DNA of 64,000 nt. It comes from Bradyrhizobium sp. LLZ17. Lineage in GTDB: Bacteria > Pseudomonadota > Alphaproteobacteria > Rhizobiales > Xanthobacteraceae. The DNA is taken from positions 992,001 through 1,056,000 of the forward strand of contig NZ_CP165734.1 of the NCBI RefSeq assembly GCF_041200145.1, read 5' to 3'. The position numbers and the translations under genes are program-made. The notes below the pieces were generated by a model. It ran no database searches, was not told the DNA's origin, and saw only the letters and a list, made by a program, of their open reading frames with translations. This document shows, piece by piece, positions 9,930-20,600 of the stretch (the first letter of the stretch is position 1; each line of letters opens with the position of its first letter).

Positions 9930-11216
9930 ATGACCGAGGGGCGAGGGGACTACCGGATTCTACAAGAGGCCGCCTTGCGGGATTATCTCGCGGGCGTTCC
10001 GGAACTGGCGGCGTTGCTCGGCGGTGAGCCGGCGTCCTGGTCGATCACCGAGGTCGGCGACGGCAATCTCAATCTCGTCTTCATCGTGAAGGGCGCAAGC
10101 GGCGGCGCCGCCGTGAAGCAGGCGCTGCCTTACGTCCGCCTGGTCGGCGAAAGCTGGCCGCTGCCGCTGTCGCGGGCGCATTACGAGTATCTGGCGCTGT
10201 CGCGGCAGGCCCAGCTCGCGCCCGGGCTGGTGCCGGCGCTGCTGCATCACAACGAGGCGCTGGCGCTCACGGTGATGGAGCTGCTCGAACCCCACATCAT
10301 CATGCGCAGGGGCCTGGTCGCGGGCGCGCACTATCCGCGCTTCGTCGAGGACATCACGACCTTCATGGCGCGGACGCTGTTCTTCACCTCCGATCTGGCG
10401 CTCTCAGCCGCCGAGAAGAAGCAGGCGATCGCGGCGTTCGCCGGCAACCATGCGCTGTGCAAGATCACCGAGGATCTGATCTTCACCGATCCCTACCGCG
10501 TCGCCGAGCAGAACCGCTGGACCGCACCGTATCTCGATGCAGTCGCTGCCGAGTTACGCGAGGACATGGAGCTGCACGTCGCGATCTCCCGGCTGAAGCT
10601 GAAATTCATGGCAAGCCCGGAGGCGCTGCTCCATGGCGACCTCCACACCGGCTCGATCATGGTGACGGAGAACGAGACGCGCGTGATCGATCCCGAATTC
10701 GCGTTCTATGGCCCGATGGGCTTCGACGTCGGCGCAGTGCTGGCCAATCTCCTGATGGCCTATTTCGCCTCCGCCGGCCACGAGCGCTCGCCGGGCGAAC
10801 GGGCCGCGTTCGAAACGTGGTTGCTCGAGACGGTCGAGAAAGTCTGGAGCGAGTTCGCCCGCAAGTTCCTCGATCTCTGGCGTGACGGCGCCGTGGGCGA
10901 CGCCTATCCGCTCTCGCTCTTTGCCGGCGAGAAGGGCGCTCTGCGGCTGGAAGCCGAGCGGCAGGCCTATGTGCAGCGGCTCTTCGCCGACACCGTCGGC
11001 TTCGCCGCCGCAAAAATCATCCGCCGCATCTTCGGCCTCGCCCACAATATCGATTTCGAGCTGATCGAGGACCCGAAGCAGCGCGCTGTCAGCGAAGCCC
11101 GCGCGGTGCGGCTGGCACGCGCGATGATGGTGGAGACGGCGGCGTTTCGGACGATCGCCGAGATCACCGCCGCCGCGCGAAAGCTGCGGGACTGGCAGCC
11201 GGAATTATCAAACTGA
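9930..11216 (+). CDS. mtnK: S-methyl-5-thioribose kinase
   Basis: This enzyme phosphorylates 5-methylthioribose to 5-methylthioribose-1-phosphate in methionine salvage. It has 428 residues with an aminoglycoside-phosphotransferase-like fold. Visible motifs are V-G-D-G-N-L-N-L-V-F (nucleotide loop), the catalytic H-G-D-L-H-T-G-S-I and the metal-binding D-P-E-F. I chose the ATG at 9930, because the longer open frame upstream overlaps the previous gene and has no family similarity. The usual partner mtnA is not next to it in this window, so the pathway must be completed elsewhere. Confidence 0.9.
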   Translation: MTEGRGDYRILQEAALRDYLAGVPELAALLGGEPASWSITEVGDGNLNLVFIVKGASGGAAVKQALPYVRLVGESWPLPLSRAHYEYLALSRQAQLAPGLVPALLHHNEALALTVMELLEPHIIMRRGLVAGAHYPRFVEDITTFMARTLFFTSDLALSAAEKKQAIAAFAGNHALCKITEDLIFTDPYRVAEQNRWTAPYLDAVAAELREDMELHVAISRLKLKFMASPEALLHGDLHTGSIMVTENETRVIDPEFAFYGPMGFDVGAVLANLLMAYFASAGHERSPGERAAFETWLLETVEKVWSEFARKFLDLWRDGAVGDAYPLSLFAGEKGALRLEAERQAYVQRLFADTVGFAAAKIIRRIFGLAHNIDFELIEDPKQRAVSEARAVRLARAMMVETAAFRTIAEITAAARKLRDWQPELSN

Positions 11217-11235
11217 GGTCGTCGCGAGAGCACTC

Positions 11236-11315
11236 CGTCATTGCGAGCGCAGCGAAGCAATCCAGACTGCCTTTGCGGAACGATTCTGGATTGCTTCGCT
11301 GCGCTCGCAATGACG
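11236..11315. repeat. 80-bp inverted repeat with CGTCATTGCGAGCGCAGCG ends
   Basis: The ends, beginning CGTCATTGCGAGCGCAGCGA and ending in its reverse complement, form a stem of roughly 30 base pairs around a short variable centre. A second copy lies at 23455-23534 with the same arms and a different centre. This is a dispersed palindromic repeat well known from Bradyrhizobium and related genomes. It separates mtnK from the decayed gene to its right. Confidence 0.85.
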
Positions 11316-11328
11316 CGGTGAGGGCACG

Positions 11329-11924
11329 TCAATACAGCCGCAGCGGAAGCAGGGCGCCATCCGGGCCGACCAAGAGACCCCAGGTCTCGTTGGCCGCGAC
11401 CTCGACCTCCCGATTCTGTGCCGCGCTTCCAGCCACCTCGAGCGTAACCTTGTATTTGCCCGGCGACAGATCGAGCTTCTGGCTATCAGACAGTTCGCCT
11501 GCCGCATCGTCGGAGTTTGCCAGTTTCTCTCCGGCGTGCGCCGCCAATCTGATGGTTTGTTCGTTGACGGTGATGACGGCCTCTTCATCGGTCTTGTGCC
11601 GAGCATCAGCTTCACTTGTCCGGGCTTCGGCAGCAGGCCGGCCGTTGCGACCGCCCGCTTGCGCTGCGACAGCTCGCTGATCGTCTTGTCGTCCTGACGG
11701 GAGAGCCGAAGCAGGGCGGGTCCATGGGCCGTTCATAGTTGTCCACGATCGTATCGACAGCGCAAGACGTTGGTCCGCCCGTAGATCGTTGTTTCCTCTC
11801 CCGATTCTCTGACCTCAAAGATCCGAGGAGCCTCGCCGAAGCGGGCACCTCGAACATGGTCTGCAAGGAACCGCGCCATCAAGACGAAAGAGAAGCTTGC
11901 GTTCGACGTGCGCTGAATGGTCAA
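11329..11924 (-). pseudogene. frameshifted hypothetical gene, reading frame split in three or four pieces
   Basis: No single frame covers this segment, but consecutive pieces in different frames read like one protein. Near 11733-11876 (frame ending 11733) is F-G-E-A-P-R-I-F-E-V-R-E-S-G. Then come V-D-N-Y-E-R-P-M-D-P, Q-D-D-K-T-I-S-E-L-S-Q-R (about 11700-11660) and finally L-S-P-G-K-Y-K-V-T-L-E-V-A-G to the stop at 11329. Single-base losses near 11597 and 11719 would join the last three pieces. The last 45 residues look like a small beta-rich domain. I do not recognise the family. It could be true decay or repeated sequence errors. Confidence 0.5.
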
Positions 11925-11962
11925 CTCGCGAACTGGAATACGCCTGCATTGCCGGAGGGACC

Positions 11963-13552
11963 ATGATGTTCAGGATGATGGCGATCGTCGCGGCTTTGGG
12001 ATTGGCGCTTGCCGGATCAGTGGAGGCCCAGACTCCACGCAGGGGCGGGACCATCCGGATGACGGCGCCTTATGGGTCGAGTTTCACCAGCCTGGACATC
12101 CACACCACCCAGCGCGCCCAGGACGAGATCTTCGCCAAGGGTCTGCACCGGTCGCTCTACATCTGGGATTCCGCGGAAGGAAAGCCGGTTCCGGAATTGG
12201 CCAAGGAGGTCGTCGTCTCCGGCGGCGGCCTCGTCTACACCTTCAAGCTGCGCGACGACGCCTATTTCCACAATGGCCGCAAGATGACGGCCGACGATAT
12301 CATCTGGTCCTACAACCGCATCATGGACGGCAGCAAGGCCTATCCCGGCGCGCGTTATGTCCGCGTCATCGAGGGCGCGGCCGACGTGGAGAAGGGGAAG
12401 GCCAAGGAAATCTCCGGGTTGAAGAAGATCGACGACTTCACCCTCGAAATGAAGCTGACCGAGAAGGTCGATCCTGGCTTCTACCTCTTCACCGCGCTGA
12501 CCTCGATCTATCCCGCCGACGAGGCGGTCAAGGACGGCTTCATCCAGCATCCGATCGGGCTTGGACCGTTCAAGTTCGTCGAGCACGTGCCGGGATCGCG
12601 CATCGTCCTGGAGCGGTGGGACCGGTTCTACAAGCCCGGCAAGCCCTATGCCGACAAGATGATCGTGTCGGTCATGGGCGAGGCCGCGGCACGCGATGTG
12701 GCCTTCCGCAACAAGGAGATCGACACTTCGGTGCTGGGACCTGCGCAATATGTCGCCTATCAGGCCGACCCCAACCTCAAGGGTACCATCGTCGAGGTCG
12801 CCGAGGTCTTCACCCGATACATGGGGATGAATCCCGCGTTCAAGCCGTTCGCCGACAAGCGCGTCCGGCAGGCGATCAACTATGCGATCGATACCGATTT
12901 GATCATCAACAAACTCGTCAAGGGCAAGGCCTATCGCGCCACCAGCTGGCTGCCGCTGACCTCTCCGCTCTACGACAAGACCATGAAGCCTTACCCGTTC
13001 GATCCCGCCAAAGCCAAGCAGCTGCTCGCCGAGGCCGGCTATCCCAACGGCTTCGAATTCGAATGGACCACCAGCCAGAATGAAAGCTGGGGCCTGCCGA
13101 TCGTCACGGCGGTCATCCCGATGCTGGACCGGGTTGGCATCAAGGCCAAGGTCAAGCAGGTCGAGGCCGCGGTGCTGTCCGAGGTGGTTCGCACCGGCGA
13201 CTACCAGGCCTTTATCTATTCCCAGCAGACCGGCCCGGATCCCCAGGCGGCGCTGAAATGCTTCCACTCGTCGACGCCGCCATCGGCCTGCAACTACATG
13301 AATTTCAAGAACGCCGAGTTCGACAAGTTGATCGACGAGGCCGGGCAGAGCGACGATTCCGCCAAGCGCGGCCAGCTGCTGCAAAAAGCCAACGCGCTGC
13401 TCTACGACGAGGCGCCGGTCTGGTTCTTCAACTACAACAAGGCGGTGATGGCCGTGCAGCCGTGGCTCCACGGTGTTCAGCTGAACGCGACCGAGCTGAC
13501 CCACCAGAATGTCGAAGACCTCTGGGTCGACGAGACCTCGCCCGCGAAGTGA
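11963..13552 (+). CDS. ABC transporter substrate-binding protein, family 5 (dipeptide/oligopeptide type)
   Basis: This periplasmic solute-binding protein (SBP_bac_5 fold) delivers its ligand to the transporter encoded just downstream. It has 529 residues from the ATG at 11963, which has a clear GGAGGGA site. The longer frame to 11897 is not needed. A signal peptide ends near V-E-A-Q-T. The family pattern is present: Y-G-S-S-F-T-S-L-D early, then Y-T-F-K-L-R-D-D-A-Y-F-H-N-G and Q-A-I-N-Y-A-I-D. The ligand cannot be read from sequence; dipeptides, oligopeptides and opines are all possible. Permease and ATPase genes follow in the same direction. Confidence 0.9.
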   Translation: MMFRMMAIVAALGLALAGSVEAQTPRRGGTIRMTAPYGSSFTSLDIHTTQRAQDEIFAKGLHRSLYIWDSAEGKPVPELAKEVVVSGGGLVYTFKLRDDAYFHNGRKMTADDIIWSYNRIMDGSKAYPGARYVRVIEGAADVEKGKAKEISGLKKIDDFTLEMKLTEKVDPGFYLFTALTSIYPADEAVKDGFIQHPIGLGPFKFVEHVPGSRIVLERWDRFYKPGKPYADKMIVSVMGEAAARDVAFRNKEIDTSVLGPAQYVAYQADPNLKGTIVEVAEVFTRYMGMNPAFKPFADKRVRQAINYAIDTDLIINKLVKGKAYRATSWLPLTSPLYDKTMKPYPFDPAKAKQLLAEAGYPNGFEFEWTTSQNESWGLPIVTAVIPMLDRVGIKAKVKQVEAAVLSEVVRTGDYQAFIYSQQTGPDPQAALKCFHSSTPPSACNYMNFKNAEFDKLIDEAGQSDDSAKRGQLLQKANALLYDEAPVWFFNYNKAVMAVQPWLHGVQLNATELTHQNVEDLWVDETSPAK

Positions 13553-13606
13553 CACGCGCCCGCGCGCTCCCTCCATCGCGACGTCTGATGGAGGGAGGGA
13601 AGAAAA

Positions 13607-14536
13607 ATGCCGATGCTCTCCTTCCTGATCCGTCGTCTCCTGCAAACCATTCCGACCGTGCTTGCCGTCGTGCTGCTGGTGTTTGCGTTGTTCAGCGTCG
13701 TGCCCGGCAGCATCGTCTCGACCATGAGCGACGACAGCGATCCGCAGGTCGAGGCGCGCATGAAGAAGCAGCTCGGCCTCGACGAGCCCGTCTACATCCG
13801 CTTCGGCTCCTACATCGCCAAGCTTGCCACCGGTGATTTCGGCACCTCGTTCCGGACGCGCGAGCCGGTCACGGCCATGATCGCCAAACGGGCCTGGCCG
13901 ACGCTGCAACTGATCTTCGCATCCATGGCGTTTGCAGTTCTGATCGGCGTGCCGCTCGGCTTCGTCGCGGCATTGCGGCCGGGCGGCATCGTCGACAGCG
14001 CGGCGATGGTCCTGGCGGTGTCGGGCCTGTCACTGGCCAAGTTCTGGCTGGGGCTGCTGCTGATGTACCTGTTCGCGCTGAAGCTCGGCTGGCTGCCGAG
14101 CTTTGGCTATGGCGATGGCGGAGGCAAATATCTGATCCTGCCGGCCGTGACCCTCGGCGTGTCGCCGATGGCGCTGCTGGCCCGGACGACGCGCGCGGCC
14201 GTCCTTGAGATCATGACCGCGGATTTCGTCCGCACCGCGCGCTCGAAGGGCATGAGCGAGACCCGGGTCGTGAAATGGCACGTGATGCGCAACGCGCTCG
14301 TCCTCATTCTCACCACCATGGGCCTGCAATTCGGCGCGTTGATGGGGCAGGCGGTCGTCGTCGAGAAATTGTTCTCGTGGCCGGGCATCGGCTCGCTGCT
14401 GGTCGACAGCGTTCTCCAGCGCGACATTCCCGCCGTGCAAGGCTCCATTCTCGTGGTGGTGCTGTCCTTTCTCGCACTCAACCTGTTGATCGACCTGCTC
14501 TACGGCGTGATCGATCCCAGGATCAGATACGCATGA
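13607..14536 (+). CDS. ABC transporter permease, DppB type
   Basis: This is an inner-membrane permease of 309 residues with six predicted helices. The N-terminal segment L-I-R-R-L-L-Q-T-I-P-T-V is typical of DppB/OppB proteins. The EAA loop that contacts the ATPase, A-R-S-K-G-M-S-E near residues 208-215, and the later F-S-W-P-G-I-G-S-L-L are typical of the family. The ATG has a strong purine-rich site (GGAGGGAGGGAAG). Its stop overlaps the next start by four bases (ATGA). Confidence 0.93.
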   Translation: MPMLSFLIRRLLQTIPTVLAVVLLVFALFSVVPGSIVSTMSDDSDPQVEARMKKQLGLDEPVYIRFGSYIAKLATGDFGTSFRTREPVTAMIAKRAWPTLQLIFASMAFAVLIGVPLGFVAALRPGGIVDSAAMVLAVSGLSLAKFWLGLLLMYLFALKLGWLPSFGYGDGGGKYLILPAVTLGVSPMALLARTTRAAVLEIMTADFVRTARSKGMSETRVVKWHVMRNALVLILTTMGLQFGALMGQAVVVEKLFSWPGIGSLLVDSVLQRDIPAVQGSILVVVLSFLALNLLIDLLYGVIDPRIRYA

Positions 14537-15350
14537 AGCTTCGCGCCAATCTCGTCATCGGCGGGGCCTTGTTCGCGCTTGCGATCGTCGTCGGCCTGCT
14601 TGCGCCCTGGCTGGCGCATACGGATCCCGTGCTGGATGCCAATTTGATGAACGCGGAGGAGGCCCCGAGCTGGACCTGGTGGTTCGGGACCGACGGGCAG
14701 GGCCGCGATATCTATTCCCGCGTCGTCTATGGCGCGCGGATTTCGCTCACGGTCGGCATCGTCTCGCAGCTCATCAACAGCGTCATCGGCGTGGCGCTGG
14801 GCCTGAGCGCCGGCTATTTTGGCGGCTGGTGGGACGATGTCGTCAACGGCCTGACCAATCTCATGCTCGCGATTCCCTCGCTGATCTTCGCGTTGGCCAT
14901 CATGGCGGTGCTCGGGCCCGGCCTGACCAGCCTGCTGATCGCACTCGGCTTGACCAACTGGTCCTTCACCTGCCGGATCGCACGGGCCTCGGCGCTGTCG
15001 CTGCGGAGCCAGGGCTATGTGCAGGCCGCAACCGTGCTTGGCTACGGCGATGTCCGCATCATGCTCACGCAGCTGCTGCCGAACATGCTGGGGCCGATCA
15101 TCGTCATCGGCACTCTCGGCATGGGCAGCGCGGTGTTGTCCGAAGCCGCCTTGTCGTTCCTCGGCCTCGGCGTCCGGCCGCCTTACCCAAGCTGGGGCAG
15201 CATGCTGTCGGAGGCCCGCGACCAGATCACGACGGCGCCGTGGCTCTCGGTTTTTCCGGGCCTTGCCATCTTCCTGACGGTGCTCGGCCTCAATCTGCTC
15301 GGCGACGGCCTGCGTGACATTCTCGATCCACAATCGCGGAGCCGGCGCAC

Positions 15351-15354
<4 letters not shown>
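14533..15354 (+). CDS. ABC transporter permease, DppC type
   Basis: This is the second inner-membrane permease, 273 residues from the ATG at 14533. Upstream open frame in phase overlaps the first permease and is not part of it. It shows the DppC features: F-G-T-D-G-Q-G-R-D-I-Y-S-R near residue 50, the EAA loop around A-S-A-L-S-L-R-S-Q-G-Y, and L-S-F-L-G-L-G-V. It overlaps both neighbours by ATGA, which suggests tight translational coupling of permeases and ATPase. Confidence 0.93.
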
Positions 15355-16323
<969 letters not shown>

Positions 16324-16331
<8 letters not shown>

Positions 16332-16602
16332 GGGCAGGGCAATCGCCTATGGATTTCACGAGGACCTGGCGGGCTTGCTCCGCCTCTCCCGCTTGCGGGA
16401 GAGGCCGACGCGCCCCGGGCGATGCGAAGCATCGTCCCGCGCGCGGCGGGTGAGGGCTCTCACCCCACAGGGATGTTCTCCGCAATTCTCGACAATCCCG
16501 ACGCGGAGACACCCCCACCCCAGCCCTCCCCGCAAGCGGGAGAGGGAGCCCCGTGCCGATGCCGCCGCATCGTGCACACCATATGCGATTGCCCTGATGC
16601 AT
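16324..16602. repeat. palindromic MITE-like element inside the peptide-transporter operon
   Basis: This roughly 280-base non-coding element lies between two ATPase genes. It has imperfect terminal inverted repeats (AGGGCAATCGCCTATGG at 16336-16352 against its near reverse complement at 16579-16595), bounded on both sides by ATGCAT. Inside are two further palindromes (CTCTCCCGCTTGCGGGAGAG near 16384 and CTCCCCGCAAGCGGGAGAG near 16526). No transposase is encoded. It provides the stop of the upstream gene and the probable start of the downstream gene, and stays open in the downstream frame. Confidence 0.7.
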
Positions 16603-17625
16603 AGAGGCAAGCCGGACGACGATCTCATTCTCAGCGTCGAGGATCTCGCGGTTCATTTTCCGCTGGGTGGCGGCTTGCTGGGCGGCGGCCGGCGGCTGCT
16701 CCGCGCCGTGGACGGGGTCGATCTCAAGCTGAAGCGGGGCGAATGCCTCGGTCTGGTCGGCGAGTCCGGCTCCGGCAAATCGACCGTCGCCTTGTCGATC
16801 CTTGGCTTGTTGACGCCGACGCGCGGCCGCATCGTTCTGGACGGGCAGGTTGTGACGAACCGGCAAGCCGGCGATCGAAAGTCGCTGGCCCGCACCGTGC
16901 AAATGGTCTTTCAGGATCCCTACGCCTCGCTCAACCCGCGCCAGACCGTTCGTCGCACGCTGGAAGACCCGCTGCGCGTGCACGGCGTGACCGCGGCAAG
17001 CGAAATCAAAGACCGCGTCGCTACGATGCTGCGGCATGTCGGCCTGCGGCCCGAACAGGCCGACCTGTACCCGCATGAATTCTCCGGCGGCCAGCGCCAG
17101 CGCATCGGCATCGCGCGCGCCCTGATCCTCAGCCCAAAGATCGTTATCTGCGACGAACCGGTCTCGGCGCTCGACGTCTCGATCCGCGCCCAGATCATCA
17201 ATCTGCTGCTGGAATTGAAGGACACGCTTGGCCTCTCCTACATCATGATCAGCCACGACCTTGGCGTCGTCGAGCACATGAGCGACCGGGTCGCCGTGAT
17301 GTATCTCGGCCGCATCGTCGAGAACGGCCACTGGGGCGAAATCTTCGAGCGGCCCGCGCACCCGTACACGCAGGCCCTGATCGCCGCCATCCCCGATCCG
17401 CTGCGCCATGCGCCGTTAGGGACGACCGGTGGCGATCTCCCCAACCCGCTCAATCCGCCGAACGGATGCGCGTTCAGCCCGCGGTGCCGGTATGCCGAAG
17501 CGGCGTGTCGCCGCGAGCCGGGGCCGTTGCTGGAGACGCGGGTGGACGGGCACGCGGTGAGGTGTTGGCGGAGCGAGGAGATTGCGGGGCAGGCGGCCTC
17601 TAGCGAGCCGAACTCCGTGCCCTAG
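16597..17625 (+). CDS. ABC transporter ATP-binding protein, DppF type
   Basis: This is the second ATPase of the importer, 342 residues from the ATG at 16597. Motifs are Walker A G-E-S-G-S-G-K-S (55-62), Q-loop Q-D-P-Y-A-S-L-N-P, signature F-S-G-G-Q-R-Q-R, Walker B I-V-I-C-D-E-P-V, and the C-terminal cysteine region (F-S-P-R-C-R-Y-A). The frame is open for another 91 codons upstream to 16324, but that stretch is the palindromic repeat and shows no family similarity. I therefore start at 16597. It ends three bases from the convergent stop of the large gene on the minus strand. Confidence 0.9.
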   Translation: MHRGKPDDDLILSVEDLAVHFPLGGGLLGGGRRLLRAVDGVDLKLKRGECLGLVGESGSGKSTVALSILGLLTPTRGRIVLDGQVVTNRQAGDRKSLARTVQMVFQDPYASLNPRQTVRRTLEDPLRVHGVTAASEIKDRVATMLRHVGLRPEQADLYPHEFSGGQRQRIGIARALILSPKIVICDEPVSALDVSIRAQIINLLLELKDTLGLSYIMISHDLGVVEHMSDRVAVMYLGRIVENGHWGEIFERPAHPYTQALIAAIPDPLRHAPLGTTGGDLPNPLNPPNGCAFSPRCRYAEAACRREPGPLLETRVDGHAVRCWRSEEIAGQAASSEPNSVP

Positions 17626-17628
17626 TCC

Positions 17629-20600
17629 TCAAACCGACCGCTGCGTGCCCGGCTCTCTGCTGCCTCGTCTTTTTCGCTCTTTGGCGATCCACTCCTGGAG
17701 GTCAGCCTTGGCTTTGCTTATGGCATTGGCAAGGTCTGGAGCGTGATCGGTCGGAAGCTTTTCAAGCAGCTTCAACCGTTCTTCCAGTTTCGTCGCAAGT
17801 GATCCGCTCCAGCTCCACGGACGTAAGCGGCGCACGATCTCATTCAATACGGCATCAGGATCGGTGCTCTTGTTGAGCAGCTTCGAGGCCAGGGGGAGCC
17901 ACTCATGCGGTTCGTTGTTCGCAGGACGCTTAAACAGGCCCGCCGATGCCGCCATGAGGGGATAGCGGACTGCCGGATCAGCATCGCACCATGCGAGAAG
18001 GACGTCATCCGGCACGACGCCCAGCGGGTTCTTGTGAAAGCGCTGGAAATCGAGGAAGACCTGCACGGCTTTTTGCCGCGCCTTGGCGTCGCCCGAGAAG
18101 GCCTCGTCGAGCACGATCTTCGGATGAACGCGAAGCAGTCCGGTTACTAGATCATCCTGATTGTATGCTCGGATGTCGTAGCGGCCGACCGCGACCATCA
18201 TTTTCCGGATGATGCTTCGCACGATCGGAACGCCTTCGTCGCCGAATAACGACACATGCGCAATTCGCCCTAGCTCCCGATCCTCCCGATCCGTGCGGCC
18301 ATTCTTCTCATGGAATTCAAAAGCATCGAGGAGAACGCGTCCAGTCTCGGCAACCTCGGGCACCGGCTCCCGCTTGTCGATCCCATTTGCAACCAAACGC
18401 ATCGACAGGATTTCCAAAGCGACCGCCAGGCCACCGGGCTTGCCCGCAATGGCAAGGAGAAGGTCTCGGAACTCCGGTCCCGAAATCTCTTCGCTCGCGC
18501 GGCCGTGAGTCAACGCGTAATATTGGGTGATGTCCGCTTTGCCGAGTTCGAGGGCCCGGTGCAGGCGCTGAACGCCTTTCTCATCCACAATGACCCGCGC
18601 CTGAAGGTGCGGAAAATACACCCCAACTGATGGGTGTTCGACGGCCTCGTCCAAAATTTTGTCGGCCAACATGGCATTCCGCTTTTGCAGACCCGTTAAG
18701 AATCCGCCCATCAGACCTGTGTCGGGCTTATCCGCTACCGAGAATTCGGTCACGAAGGCCTGCCAAATCTCGTAGGGCTTCTCTGTGGTGCTTCCGAGGC
18801 CGACGCCGAACAGAGGAACGCGAGAACCGCCGCGCACGAGGCCCGGCAGCAGCGCTTTGAATGCCTCATCGTCGTTCGCAACATCCTTTCCGAGATTTTC
18901 GACTGTCTGATTCATGCGCACCATCGCGCCCTCGTAGTCGTCATTTTCGATCTCGTCGAGATCATCCAGGTCGATGTTGCGCCCCGATCCCAGGACCACG
19001 CCGTTCACCTTGTCGACGAGATTCTTAGGACGAAGAAATTCCTCTAATGCCGACAGCCGCTCGCGTATCTCGGCAGGCATGTGTTCGGCATCAAAAATTC
19101 GCGTCTGATGCACGGCTACCCAACCTTCGCGCCAGAATCTCTTGCTTGCGATTTGCCTCATTAGCGCTTCCAAAGCGTCCGCTTGGCCCGCGTTGCACCA
19201 GAGACCCCGGAATTCATGAGCGATGGCAGTGCGGACACCGGGCGCAGCTGGGGCATCGGATAGCGCAAGGGGTGAAATCAGGTGCAGCACTGCCGCGAAC
19301 CAATCCTGCACATCCTGGCCGGTTGGCGGATAGTAGCCGTAGTCACGCGAACGCGCGCCGAATTCAAAACTATGGGCCGAGGAGAAATGGTCGGTCTTCA
19401 GGACGGCGTCGAGGGATTTCAACCCCAGCGCGCTACACCCGGGCTCGTCGGACTTTAGCAGACCTTCCAGAACTTTCAGCCGCATGACGATCGGCGCATG
19501 CGTGCCGGACAGAACAATGTAGAACAGCGACGGCGCGATACCCGCGGCGCCGCTGTCATCATCGTCATTCGCCGCCAGGGCGATCTTGATCAGCAAGGCG
19601 ATCGCCCGCTCGAATTGTTCCGGCTCATAGGCAAGCGAGCGAAGCAGCCGCACCACATGCGTGGCCCTGGCCAGCGTAGGCTCGTCGGCGTCCTTCAAGA
19701 CGCGCTCGATGGCTGCCAGGGTCTCATCCGGCATGACAGGCGCGACGTTTGCCAACATCGTTCGTTCATCTTCGCCAAGATTGGTGATGTCCGCGAGCAT
19801 CCCTCCCGGGGCGAGCCAGGCCTGCACGATGGACCGGGCCTCCATGCTGCCGTCGAGATATCCAAGCCTTCGCGAGAATGAACGCCTAAGGCGCGGAGGT
19901 GCATCGCTCACCAGCGTCTTCAAGATCGTCGCCGCGGGAATGTTCTGTAAGGCGAGCGCAGCAAGGCGATTGGCAATTGCGTGCGGCAGCACCGCGCGCC
20001 ATTCTGCGCGTTCCTGCAACAGATCGCGTCGTTTCAGTTCGGCGACCGCAGCGTAAACCTCCGATACGGGCTTGCCGATGAGCCCTGCAACAATGGGCAG
20101 CTCGGCACCTTTACCTTCTGTTTTGACACCTTCGAAGGAATAGACGAGCGAGCACGCCTGGGCTATCAGGAGCAAATCGGGGTCGTGTTCATGCCGCTGC
20201 TGAAAGAGCCGCTTGAACAGATCCGCATCGCTGAGCTTGCTGATGGAATCATTTTTCCCAATCGTGGTGGCCAATGCGAGTGCCACGCGCGCGTTGCCGC
20301 CCGAGAACTGCGCAATGGTTCCTGCGTCGATTTGTGAGACCTGGGGATAGCGCCGCGCGACTAACTTTTCGATAAGGGGAAGAGAGGACGTATCCAGTGC
20401 GAAGAGATCCGTGCCCTCAGGCTGATCATCACGGATATCGTACTCGACCGTGATCACGCTGATAGTCGAGTTCGCCTCGCGCGCGACCTTCGCCAATTCA
20501 CCGTGAAGCTCGAAGGGACAGTTGTCAATGACGAGGATACCACGCCTGCGCGCGGCAATCAGGTCGGAGGCAAGACCGATGGGTGGCGGGTTTGGATCTT

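Noticed and set aside
12017..13909. 630-codon minus-strand frame across the binding-protein gene
   Set aside because: It covers a complete family 5 binding protein and part of the permease on the other strand, with no motif of its own.
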